From Sorex araneus (taxonomy: Eukaryota; Chordata; Mammalia; Eulipotyphla; Soricidae): a DNA stretch of 64,000 nucleotides. Location: NCBI RefSeq assembly GCF_027595985.1, contig NC_073302.1:170116034-170180033 (forward strand), read 5' to 3'. A program made the position numbers and the translations under genes. Below, one piece after another: positions 21,250-31,340 of the stretch; within the stretch, counting starts at the first letter, position 1; every line of letters starts with the position of its first letter. The notes under the pieces are model-generated. The model was not told the origin of the DNA, did not search any database, and was given only the letters and a program-made list of their open reading frames with translations.

Positions 21250-21713
21250 TAGAACAACTGGCCTCAGAGATGCCTCCAAACCATGCGCCAGGCTATCTCT
21301 TCCAGGGCAACCCAGAAAGGGGCGAATGAGTTTCCCTTTCCGCCCCAACAGAGCCTTGCAGTTGAAAAACTACAGAACTCAATTGCCGCCATACTCATGG
21401 CCATTCTCCACAGTCTCGGATGAGCCTCACCCATGAGTAAATCTGCTGTATAATTGTATTCTAAACTTTAGAATTCCTGGAGCAACATCTCATACTTTAC
21501 ACCACTACTGGTGAACCAAGAGTAGCACACAACATTTGATGGGGTTTAAAGTAGAAGGCAACCAATCTCATGGGGAAAAATATATGCATATTTTTAAGCT
21601 CCCCGTGGTTCATTCGATATGCCAAAAACAGTAACAACAAGTCTCACAATGGAGATGTTACTGGTGCCTGCTCAAGCAAATTGATGAACAACGGGATGAC
21701 AGTGCTACAGTGT
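21250..21713 (+). repeat. Variant composite element (composite-2)
   Basis: The segment 21345-21430 matches the composite body (CAGAGCCTTGCAGTTGAA, TTCTCCACAGTCTCGGATGA). The 5' part (CCTCAGAGATGCCTCCAAAC, CTTTCCGCCCCAACAG) and the middle (CAACATTTGATGGGGTTTAA) differ from the main composite. The end (21598-21713) is the shared type-B 3' module: ATTCGATATGCCAAAAACAG, then GGATGACAGTGCTACAGTG. Confidence 0.65.
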
Positions 21714-21924
21714 TATTTATATATAAATATAATTCATGTTTTATATTTATATATAAATAAATCATACAAGCCTCAACCTTTAATAAACATATTAGTAATC
21801 TCTTATACAAGGTTTAATGGCTCTAGGGTGAAACACAACAATCTTCACACACTTTCCTCTAAGGAAACTTTATTGAACCATTTTTCAGCGGATTATTCAT
21901 AACAAGCAATAGAAAATTAAATGT

Positions 21925-22075
21925 TTCAGTTATTTGGGGTACAGTTTGGGATTTGGTGAAAACATTCGAAATATGGTGGTGGGAAGGTGCAATGGTGATG
22001 GCACTGGTGTTCAAATATTAAATGTCATGAATTATTGTGAACAACTTTATAAAAATTAAATTAAATTTAAAAAAA
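21925..22075 (+). repeat. L1-type 3' end
   Basis: GATGGCACTGGTGTTCAAAT, then TGTGAACAACTTTATAAAAA and a terminal A-rich run. This is the sense form of the old L1 3' end seen in reverse elsewhere. Confidence 0.55.
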
Positions 22076-23080
22076 AGAAGAAAGAAAAAAATATGTAAGG
22101 GAATAGAGAGGAGCATTTATCGAAGAGAGAACAGGAGCTTCTCCAGAGTGAAATAAGCAAGCAGAGAGATAGAGGCAGGCAAGTGAGACGCATGTTCAAG
22201 GGAGAACAAGGGCTTGGAGTGGAAGCCCCAAATGACTCCAAGAGAAGAAGCATTTGTTTCTTGAACCATGAAGAAATCTGCTTAGGGAATAATTCATATC
22301 CTTCTCACTCACTGCAAAGGCATAATTAATGGCAGAGGCATACTTTTTAGAAGTAAGCCATTATCAAATCTTAAGGTAAATTGAAAAAACTATAGAATTT
22401 GATGCTCTACTTTTACAGACATTTCTATAAGAAGGTGATTCTGAATAGCACTTAGTCCCAAAGGACAAACTTTAGGGGAGTGAAAGAGAAGGCTATCATA
22501 CATTAGAGAATAAATTCTTAAGTATTGTGATTCATGAATAGTTAGGGAAAATCTATTATGACTCAGAAAATAAGCTTTTCATGTGATCACCTTGAATATT
22601 AAAAAGCATCATTTTTTAGTAGCTCTTTGTTCCCATATAGAACCACAGGTTTAGAATTAGTCGCTTTCCTTGGAGACATGTCTTCACAATAATAAAGTTA
22701 ACAGATGAGATCAACCCTTTTTCTACATGATACAAGTTCAAAACCACTTTCCTCATTTTAAGAAACAAAAACAGTTTCACTTCATCTCCTTTAGCATACA
22801 TTTATTATTTATTTATTTTAATTTATCATCTTTTTCACTCACACAGATTATTTTTTTATTGTCTTAGGTCAGATCATTCTTGGAAAATCTGCAGTGTTTA
22901 ATCCCAGAACAATGAATGTGTCACACAATCAACTTTGTATATAACCATTTTCACTTTGACAAATTTGCCATCTATTAGTTTCTATTAGTTTCTTAGTGGA
23001 AGTATTGCTCTTACATAACATGGATTATTTATTGCTTAGTTTAATCATCTCTAAAATAAAATATAATAGTTAAAACCTTT
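22076..23080. other. No gene or repeat recognised
   Basis: AT-rich throughout. The A/G-rich part 22076-22230 may be a decayed simple repeat. Confidence 0.45.
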
Positions 23081-23081
23081 G

Positions 23082-23256
23082 GGGCTGGAGCAATAGCACA
23101 GTGGGTAGGGCATTTGCCTTGCACGCGACTGACCCAGGTTCAATTCCGAGCATCCCATATGGTCCCCTGAGCACCGCCAGGAGTAATTCCTGAGTGCAAA
23201 GACAGGAGTAACCCCTGTGCATCTCCAGGTGTGACCCAAAAAGAAAAAAAATCTTT
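23082..23256 (+). repeat. A-tailed SINE, young
   Basis: GGGGCTGGAGCAATAGCACA head, B box GGTTCAATTCC, CATATGGTCCCCTGAGCACC and an AAAAAGAAAAAAAA tail. Confidence 0.93.
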
Positions 23257-23267
23257 TCTTATAGACT

Positions 23268-23470
23268 GTAAATTTTATTTATTTATTTCAGTTTTATTGA
23301 ATCACAGTGAGATACATAGTTACAAAATTGTTCATGAGTGGGCTTCAGTCATACAATGTTTCAGCAATTCTCTCCTCACCAGTATACATTGTCCACCATC
23401 AGTGTCCCCACTTTCCCACCGCCACAACCTGGTCCCTCAAGTCTGCCTCCACAGCAGGTACTTTCAAAAT
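23268..23470 (-). repeat. L1 3' end
   Basis: GTTTTATTGAATCACAGTGAG, GTTCATGAGTGGGCTTCAG, CACCAGTATACATTGTCC and the C-rich stretch mark a reverse L1 3' UTR. Confidence 0.75.
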
Positions 23471-25120
23471 TTAGTTGTAATTTTTCACACTTAAAAGTTT
23501 TAAAATTTTCCTTTGAACTTTGCATTGAATCTCCAGAGTAATGTAATACTAGAGGTCCCTCACAGAAGTTCCAGATTTATACTGTAATCTCAGATTTATA
23601 CTTAATCCAGATTTATACTGTAATCTCACTTTATCAGGGTGAGACACCACCTACAAACTTATTTCTAGCTTAATTTAGTTAATCCCTCAAGCTAATTAGG
23701 GTGTGCTACTTTGAAAAGAACTCAATAGAAAAAAAATTAAATGTATAAAGGTCAAAAACTGTTAAGAATTTAATTGTAAGTTTTCTTCCAAATAAAAAGA
23801 GTGAAAATTTCCTTTTCAAATTATATATGATACATAATACATTAAGATGTGTAAACAAATAGACATAAAAATAGCTCTTATCTATATACTTCAATCTCAA
23901 TAGTATTCAGTGCCATCATAAATTAACAGTTTGGTTGCTTGTGGCAGTCAAAAATTTATTACATGACTATGGTAACTAGGTATATATTAAGTTTATCCTG
24001 CTACTTATGCAAAAATTCAAATGATTATTCTTTGGTAAGACAGTTGATTTCTTTTACTACTACTAGTGCAATAAAAGGGATCTTCCTAAGATCAGACACA
24101 AGAAGCAAGCCCTTAATTTGAATTTATAGCCTTGAGAGACAATCTGCAAAATAACATAACTGCCCAAGCAATTTATTTTAATTAATATGATTTGTTATAA
24201 ATATATGTGTGTGTATGTAGCGATGTTATATAGGAAAGGTGTCTTCCAACAAATGGCACAACTAAGAATGCTAACAGTAACATTTTAAATAGTTATGCCT
24301 CAGGGAAAACATAATGGAAGCATAGCCATCAGTAGTAATGGAAGCTGAACTTTTCCTTTATCAGTAAATCATCCATATCTCCATTGAGACTTCATTTCGC
24401 AAGTGCATTTTTAAAGATTATAAGATATTAGTTAGAAGGCTAAGGTCATGATATTTGACCAGCTTTTAGAGATAATGTAGAAGAAATGCTCTTTGCTAAG
24501 AGAAGTGTCGGTACTATATATACTATCAGAGTCACACTGCACATTTTCCCTGATAAATGTATAATTTAATGAATCCCACCAAATGTCTTTTTTCCTAGTC
24601 AAATGTGATAATATCTGTAGATTTTTGTGCTCTATAAATATGCTCTATAAACATATGATGTCTATGTCATTTAACTATTACATAAAAAGGTTCTTAGACT
24701 ATGTCACACAATACTATTCTAAAAATGATAAAAAAAAAGAAAGTACTCTCATGGAGTTCATGCCCAATTCAATCAGCTTAATCAATGGCTGAATAAATAG
24801 CAATATTCCTACATTATTAAAAAAAAGAAAGTATCTCTCCATCAAGGACAGTTCTAAATTTTCCAAATATTGAGTGCGTTTTTACTGGCTTGTATGAAGC
24901 TGATGTAGCATAGGCATCACAGGTTATTTTGGCATAACAAACTGGCATAATGCTATTGGTTGCACAACTACATCTGGGATAAGTATCTTGAGAAAATCAC
25001 TATTTAGATGAATGTGGACCATCACTGTTAATCAAATTAATAGTAACATATGTAATTTAAAAATATTTAAAATTTAGACCTGACTTAGATTTTTTTTACT
25101 TTTGTAAGAATTAAGAAAGT
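23471..25120. other. AT-rich DNA, nothing recognised
   Basis: Scattered TATATA tracts (24198-24216) and several short chance frames. No supported gene, RNA or repeat. Confidence 0.5.
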
Positions 25121-25127
25121 GAAATGG

Positions 25128-25292
25128 GGGCCCAGAGACAAATATAGTGGGTATGGCACTTGCCTTCCATGAGGTCAGCCAGGGTTCGATCTCAATATCC
25201 CATAAGGCCCACCAGGTGTAATCCTGAGCATAAAGCCCTGAGCACAAAGATGTAAGCCCTGAGCACTGCCAGACAAAACCCAACAAAAAGGA
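25128..25292 (+). repeat. Old A-tailed SINE
   Basis: GGGGGCCCAGAGACAAATAT head, AGGGTTCGATCTCAATATCC B box, then a partly duplicated GCCCTGAGCA region and AACAAAAAG. Confidence 0.75.
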
Positions 25293-25309
25293 GAGATAAA
25301 GAGTGAGTG

Positions 25310-26120
25310 AAATGAATGAATGAAAAGGAATCCTACCAAACGAAGGTATTTGCTATACACACAAAATGGACACCCATAAGGATCGCACAATTTGAAAAAA
25401 AGGTTGAACAGGTATCTCAAAAGAGACAATATGTTATTCATAGAACTAATAAGTCAAGACTACATGCTATAAACTGTAATCTACTGAACAAAATATATAG
25501 CGGGGAGAATGGCAAACAAAGATACAAAAGGAACTTAAACTCTTCATCCAGTCTAGCAAATATAAGTTAAAACCAAACCACAAAAGCCATGCATTCATGT
25601 TAATAGAGCCAAAAATGTAAAACTGGTAACATCAAGTATCAAAGAAGGTAAGAACAACTATAACTCTCATACACCACTAGTAGGAATAAACATGCTACAA
25701 CAACTTTGGAAGTAATTTTGACACTATCGTACAGCCACCACTGGTATACATAACGTATAATCTAAGAATTTCATTCCAAGATATAAACCCCACAGAATTA
25801 CATATGTAAGTATGAATATAATATTCACTAAAATACAGGTACATAAAATTCACAGCAGCATTATCAGTAGCTTTAAGAAAAATTACTCAAGCAATATCCA
25901 TGGTGGAGAAATTGATAGCTGTAGCATAGAAACACATCAAGATACTACCCAGCAAATTCATAACTTCAAACTCACAAATTCATTACTGCCAGGCATTCAA
26001 GAACTCATGCAAAATTTTCTTTAGAGATGACACGAATATTTTGTGCTAGATAGAAGTGGTAGTTGTGCAACAATGAGAATGTATTTATGCTACTGAGTTA
26101 TACATTTAAAATGTAATGTT
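25310..26120 (+). pseudogene. Ancient L1 ORF2 3' end and UTR
   Basis: Sense-strand landmarks of the ORF2 C-terminal region: ACTCTCATACACCACTAGTAGG (25662-25683), an ACTTTGGAAGTAATTTTGAC segment (25703-25722), ATATAAACCCCACAGAATTAC (25782-25802), and CACAGCAGCATTATCAGTAG (25852-25871). Divergence is high and all frames are broken. Confidence 0.65.
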
Positions 26121-26121
26121 C

Positions 26122-26300
26122 GAGGGGCCAGAAAACTAGTACGAAGTTAAAACACTTGCCTTACACATGGCCTGCCCCAGTTGGATCGGAGGAACTGGAT
26201 TTGGTCCCCTGAGCACCACCAAGAGAAACACCTGAGGACAGAGCCAAGAGTAAGCCCTGAGCACTACCAGGTGTGGCACAAAAACCGAAATTTAAAAAAA
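26122..26300 (+). repeat. Old A-tailed SINE
   Basis: GAGGGGCCAGAAAACTAGTA head, GGTCCCCTGAGCACCACC, AAGCCCTGAGCACTACCAGG and a short A tail. Confidence 0.75.
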
Positions 26301-26414
26301 AAACATAGAAAGATCTATTTGTCTCTGGGCCCCCATTTCACTCTCTGAATAGGATGATTAGATGAAAGTTTCATGGGTTCTGCTGAAATCTAGTTTATCT
26401 TTTACTTTATTTGC

Positions 26415-26745
26415 TCTGCTTTTCTGGAGGGGGAGGGACAATCCTACCCTGCAGTGCTCAGGAATCATACCCAGGACCTGATATGGAACTAGGGGTAGAA
26501 CCAGGGTCTGCGTTATGCAAGGCAAGTGCTTATCACTCTGCTATAAGTGCTATAACTCTGCTCTCTAGCTTGTTTTTTGTTTCATTTTATTTGGGGGGGA
26601 CATACCTGATTGTGCTCAGTGCTTATCCTGTTTCTGCAATCAGGGATAACAACAGTGGGGCTTGGATATGGGGTGCTGCAGAGCAAAACCCGGTTGGCCT
26701 CACGCAAGCCAAACACCCTGCCTGCTGTACTATCTCTTTGACCTT
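26415..26745 (-). repeat. Two old A-tailed SINEs in tandem
   Basis: Copy 1 (about 26415-26575) has CCTGCAGTGCTCAGGAATCA. Copy 2 (about 26580-26745) has TTTGGGGGGGACATACCTGA, GGGGTGCTGCAGAGCAAAAC and ends ACTATCTCTTTGACC. Confidence 0.65.
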
Positions 26746-27240
26746 AATTCTGTTAAGAAATCTTTTTGTGCCTCAAGATCATGAAGATATACTCATTTTC
26801 TTCTTGAAATTTTGTTTTGTGTGATTTCATATTTATATATAAAATATACTGACACTTAGTTTTTATAAGTGATATGATGTGTTAAGATGTTTTGGTTAAT
26901 TTTTATCCTGTATGGATAGCCAGTTGACCGGCATTATATACTGAATGAAGTTTCTATTCTGCAATATACTTCAGTGAATCTTTTTTTTTTGAAATCTTTT
27001 AAAAAAATAAAACTTATTTTAATGTCCATACTATTCACATATTTAAAGAAATCCTGGCAATATTTCAGTGACATTTTTAACAAAATAAAACAGAAAAATA
27101 GTCAAAAATTTATATGGATTCATTTGCCCTATGAATAACCAGGTGATATGCAAGAAAGATAAACCAGGCTTGAAGTCTCATACACTTTTCTGAGTTAGAA
27201 ATATGTTACAAAGACAGGGTAATGAAAACAGTATGGTACT
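26746..27240. other. AT-rich DNA, nothing recognised
   Basis: T- and A-runs only. No supported feature. Confidence 0.5.
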
Positions 27241-27249
27241 GACATAAGA

Positions 27250-27258
27250 GTGTGTGTG

Positions 27259-27320
<62 letters not shown>
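27250..27320. repeat. (TG)n/(TA)n microsatellite
   Basis: TG units, a TATATATATATA interruption, then more than 20 uninterrupted TG units. Confidence 0.97.
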
Positions 27321-27322
<2 letters not shown>

Positions 27323-27390
27323 CCAAAGGAATAGAATAATATACCTTGAATAAAATATATATGATTTTATATATATGAAATATATATTTC

Positions 27391-28362
27391 ACACCCACAA
27401 ACTGCCCCAGGTGCCGAGTAATCCCACCTATGGCCAATATCCAGAGACTATAAGACCAAGCTCCCTCTTGGAGAACCTGACAAGCTACCAAGAGTCTATT
27501 GCCCACACAGGAGAGCCTTGCAAGTTCCCCATGCCGTATTCATATCTCAAATACAGTAAAAGATATATACATACCTCTGAGAGAGCCCAGCAAGCTACCG
27601 AGAGTATCCCGCCCACACGCAGAGCCTGACAAGCTACCCATGGCGTATTCGATATGCCAAAAACAGTAATGATAGGTCTCATTCTCCTGACCCTGAAAGA
27701 GCCTCCAATCATTGGGAAAGATGAATAAGGAGAGGCTGTTAAAATCTCAGGGCTGTTAAGTGAAATGAGTCAGAAAGAGAGAGACAGACATAGAAAGATT
27801 GCACTCATCTGTGGAATATAGAATAATAGACTATAAGACTAACACCCAAGAATAGTAGAAATAAGTACCAGGAGATTGTTTCCATGGCTTGGAGGCTGGT
27901 CTCTCATTCTGGGTAACTCAGGGAAGGGACCACCAAGCAAAATGTGGTTGGAGGTCATGTGGGGGAAGGGTGAGGCGGGCGGAATACAGACTAGAGTCTG
28001 AACACAATGGCCACTCAACACCTCTTTTGCAAACCACAACACCTAATCAGAGAGAGAGAACAAAAGGGAATTCCCTGCCATAGTGGCAGGGTGGGGTGGG
28101 GGGAGACGGGTCTGGGGAGGGGGGGAGGGATGTTGGGTTTACGGGTGGTGGAGAATGGGCACTGGTGAAGGGATGGGTTATTGAACTTTGTATGGGGGAA
28201 GCATGAGCATAAAGATGTATGGATCTGTAACTGTACCCTCACGATGACTCTCTAATTAAAAATAAACTAATAAAATTAAAAAAAAAAATCTCAGGGCTGA
28301 GAGATTTTACTGGTGCCCGCGTGAGTAAATCAATAAACAATGGGATGACAGTGATACAGTGA
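27391..28362 (+). repeat. Composite element with doubled 3' module, split by L1
   Basis: A 5'-truncated composite (27391-27755 and 28300-28362). After the ATCCAGAGACTATAAGACC link it carries the GGCAAGCTACC-type module twice: 27470-27560 (CTGACAAGCTACCAAGAGTC) and 27578-27672 (CCAGCAAGCTACCGAGAG, then ATTCGATATGCCAAAAACAG). Next come the CCTGACCCTGAAAGAGCC link and, beyond the L1, GGGATGACAGTGATACAGTG. The copy at 63.1 kb has the same doubled arrangement. Confidence 0.8.
27756..28284 (+). mobile_element. Young 5'-truncated L1 3' end nested in composite
   Basis: About 530 bp of L1: the distal end of ORF2/3' UTR (AAATGAGTCAGAAAGAGAGA, GGAATATAGAATAATAG), a G-rich purine stretch (28090-28140), CAATGGCCACTCAACACCTC and an A-rich tail. 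The exact 15-bp repeat AAAATCTCAGGGCTG flanks it (27741-27755 and 28285-28299) and consists of composite-element sequence. It is close in sequence to the 3' UTR of the L1 at 45 kb, so the insertion is fairly recent. Confidence 0.92.
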
Positions 28363-28445
28363 TATATTATATATATATATGCATATATATATATATCGAA
28401 TACACCACGGGAGCTTGCCAGGCTTTGCTGTGCGGGCAGTGACAG

Positions 28446-28485
<40 letters not shown>
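28363..28485. repeat. (TA)n, reversed module fragment, (GT)n
   Basis: 28363-28394 is TA-rich. 28395-28440 is a short reversed piece of the type-B module (ATCGAATACACCACGGGAGC, TTGCCAGGCTTTGCTGTGCG). 28446-28485 is an uninterrupted (TG)n run of about 20 units. Confidence 0.8.
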
Positions 28486-28487
<2 letters not shown>

Positions 28488-28489
28488 TT

Positions 28490-28610
28490 CAGTGATTTTT
28501 TTTATCACCATGAGATACACAGTTTCAAAGTTGCTCATGATTAAGTTTCAGTCTTACAATGTTCCAATTGCAGTCCCTTCCACGGGTGTATGCAGTATAT
28601 CTTTGTCCAC
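28490..28610 (-). repeat. L1 3'-end fragment
   Basis: CACCATGAGATACACAGTTT, GTTGCTCATGATTAAGTTTC and CAATGTTCCAATTGCAGTCC align with the other reversed L1 3' ends. Confidence 0.6.
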
Positions 28611-28740
28611 CTATCAAGCGGAAGCATTTTGTGGGTCTGTTTCTGAACTTTTCACTATTTAACACAGAAATGTTTGTCTTTTCTTACTCCATATCTCAGA
28701 ACATAAAGATTTCTAAATACTGGTCTTCTATTGACTTTAG

Positions 28741-28776
28741 TGGTGGGGTCACATCTGGCAATTTACAGGGGTCATG
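28741..28776 (-). repeat. SINE 3' scrap
   Basis: GGTGGGGTCACATCTGGCAA is the 3' end of a reversed A-tailed SINE. The rest is missing, and a type-B SINE follows. Confidence 0.5.
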
Positions 28777-28792
28777 AGATTAAGTGTGTGCT

Positions 28793-29033
28793 ACTCAGAG
28801 AACAGCAGGTAGGGCGTTTGCCTTGCATGCGGCTGACCCAGATTCGATTCCTCTGTCCATCTCGGGGAGCACGGCAAGCTACTGAGTGTATCCTGCCTGC
28901 ACGGCAGAGCCTAGCAAGCTACACGTGGCATATTTGATATGCCAAAAAACAGTAACAAGAGGTCTCACAATGGAGACATTACTGGTGCCCGCTCGAACAA
29001 ATCGATGAACAATGGGATGACAGTGCTACAGTG
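28793..29033 (+). repeat. Type-B SINE
   Basis: Head starting at GAACAGCAGGTAGGGCG, B box AGATTCGATTCC, two GCAAGCTAC motifs, TATTTGATATGCC and CCGCTCGAACAAATCGATG. It ends GGGATGACAGTGCTACAGTG with no A tail. Confidence 0.88.
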
Positions 29034-29139
29034 CAAGAATTAAGAAAGACTAAGCCTGCCTAAAAACTGGAAGAAAATAGTGACACTACATGATTTATGG
29101 GGCACTACTTCTCACTGAGTTACTATATGTTCAAATTGA

Positions 29140-29430
29140 CTTTGGTACCAATTTCTTTCATTCATTTAGTAATCAAAGTATTACTAAGTCCCTGCTATGT
29201 TTGGGGTAGGTACTAACAATCCTTATGTAGTAGTTTCAATGTTCTATGGACTGTTCTACTTGGCAATCTTGTCACATTTAGCCCTCACTGCAACTTTATG
29301 AGGATGGGTTAACCTGCTATTAATGTTAAAGACCAGAAGTTATTCAAAGTTATTCAACTGGTCAGTGGTAGAGTCAACCTATTCACTTGCATCCATGGCG
29401 TATGCTCTTAGGCACGATAGTACATCTACT
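29140..29430 (+). repeat. MIR element
   Basis: ACTAAGTCCCTGCTATGTTT, GCCCTCACTGCAACTTTATGAGG (29281-29303), GGTCAGTGGTAGAGTCAACC and a CTTGCATCC end follow the MIR consensus order from core to 3' end. Part of the middle is deleted. Confidence 0.75.
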
Positions 29431-29499
29431 ACAACCTATGATTTTAGTGTCTCTCTGTGTAATAACAGTAAACACTAAATGAAATGTGATCTACTCTCT

Positions 29500-29685
29500 C
29501 TCTCTTTTTTTTTTTTTTTGCTTTTTGGGTCACACCCGGCAATGGACAGGGGTTACTCCTGGCTCTGAACTCAGAAATTACTCCTGGCAGTGCTCAGGGG
29601 ACCATATGGGATGCTGGGAATCGAACCCAGGTCGGCTGCGTGCAAGGCAAATGCCCTACCCACTGTGCTATCGCTCCAGCCCTGA
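29500..29685 (-). repeat. A-tailed SINE, young, with duplication
   Basis: Near-consensus reverse copy with GGAATCGAACCCAGGTCGG. The exact 13-bp repeat TGATCTACTCTCT flanks it (29487-29499 and 29686-29698). Confidence 0.95.
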
Positions 29686-29698
29686 TGATCTACTCTCT

Positions 29699-30889
29699 TG
29701 AAGCTCTTTCTGTGCATATTTCATGTGTCAGGCCAGGACTAGAGAAACTAGTCTATTTCAGAACCATACGAGTTGTGACACCCTCAGTTTGACAGCTGAG
29801 GCAGAATAGGAACCTCTCAAAGCCACTGTCATTGTCTCGTTTTTTTTTTGGGTCTGATGAGATCACTTCCTCCTTTCCTTCCTTCAGCTCTGGGGAGCTA
29901 GTAAGAAGTACTGCTTCCTTTAACTGTGCTGGCATCTCAGAGACACTAAGCTATTGAGAGGAATGATATCATATTTAAACTCATTGACCTTACAATGTGA
30001 AGGGGTAGTCAATGTTATTTCAAGAGAAAATTCTTTATGTTATGGTTCTTCAGTGAGCTATGGTACTCTCTTCAACAGCTGTAGAAAAAGACAAATACCA
30101 CATCTGTTCAGACTTGGTTAGCCTTTCCAAGGTTCTTGACATGATCTCTTCTTGCCTTTTTGTAAAAACAGTATATTTGAATATAAATTCACCACTGCAA
30201 TATGGGACTTATTGAGATTAATTTAACTTTTAATATTTTGTCATTTTAACCTTGAGAGTAGCTGTCCCTACATTAAAAAAAAAAAAGAAACCAAATAAGG
30301 CCAATACTTCTACAATGCAGGTCCAAGCTTCAGCAAAATGCATAAAAATAACACCAACGCTAAGACAAACTGAAACTCTAAGCACATTTTGCTTGTATTC
30401 CTGCATTCCTTCCTTGTTTCTAATTTAATAAATGTTTCCCAGAATGGAGTTTGCAAATCAAAGTAAATATATATATATGTACATATATATATTTAAAATG
30501 CTTACTTATTCCCTTTTGGGTTCTGTGTCAATTGTGTACATTTCATAAATATAAACATAAGACATATTTGCTAAGGAATTACATTTGTTGATGTGGCAGC
30601 CTCGTGGCTTAAAGCATAAAAAATTTATACCTTGTCAATTATGAATTGCATTTCCCCCATTTGTATACCATAGAATATGGAACTTGTTTGAGTACTAGCT
30701 AAGAGTGTACGTGATACTATTTCAGATGTGAGTATTGCTTAAGAAAATCAACCTCACCTGCCGTAAGAGGTCAAACAACACCTGAAAACCATACTCCCAA
30801 TCCATAATAAAAATACCTGTGCTTTGCTCACTTCTTCAGCCTTTTTCTTACTATGTTCCATTACAAACCCTATCATTCGATTTCCTCTT
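29699..30889. other. AT-rich DNA, nothing recognised
   Basis: A TATATATATGTACATATATA tract lies near 30465-30492. Nothing else is supported. Confidence 0.5.
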
Positions 30890-31340
30890 ATTTTTTAGTT
30901 CAATGAGTGTCATAATGGGAAGGCAGCATGAATATCCTTAGGTACTTATGAACTTTTCTCTTTCAAATCAGAACATCTTCCTTGCTAAGCAGAATTTATG
31001 CACTGACTAATTCCCACAGCTATCACTCCAGAATCTCTTTTCCTATTTCATTACCATTTTGTGGCTGAACACATCATTGGTGTGGTATTTATCTTGATAG
31101 ATAGTGAAGGAAGTCTTGCCCCCAAAGCTCTGGCATGTTTATGAAGCATCTTTCAGCAGTACTCTCGCTGCAAAGATGCATGCATTAAATGTTGCCCCAA
31201 CTCAGATTATTGATATTTTCCCCAAGTACAATCCTATCTATGCTGTCAGCTTAATTAGAAACTGGCCTTTTGCTCAATCTTCCCAATTATCTCACCCATT
31301 ACTTCTCATACTCCTAAAATTGCATCATTGTTCAGAGAAT
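30890..31340. promoter_or_regulatory. Candidate conserved noncoding block
   Basis: Repeat-free, less AT-rich than its flanks, with several ATTA/TAAT homeodomain-type cores (for example CAGCTTAATTAGAAAC at 31246-31261 and CAGATTATTGATATTT near 31203). No long frame matches a known protein. Conservation is guessed from texture, not measured. Confidence 0.3.

Noticed and set aside
26411-26824. 137-codon plus frame
   Set aside because: Antisense reading through two old SINEs.
27250-27320. CRISPR-like repetition
   Set aside because: Simple dinucleotide microsatellite. No repeat-spacer structure anywhere in the window.
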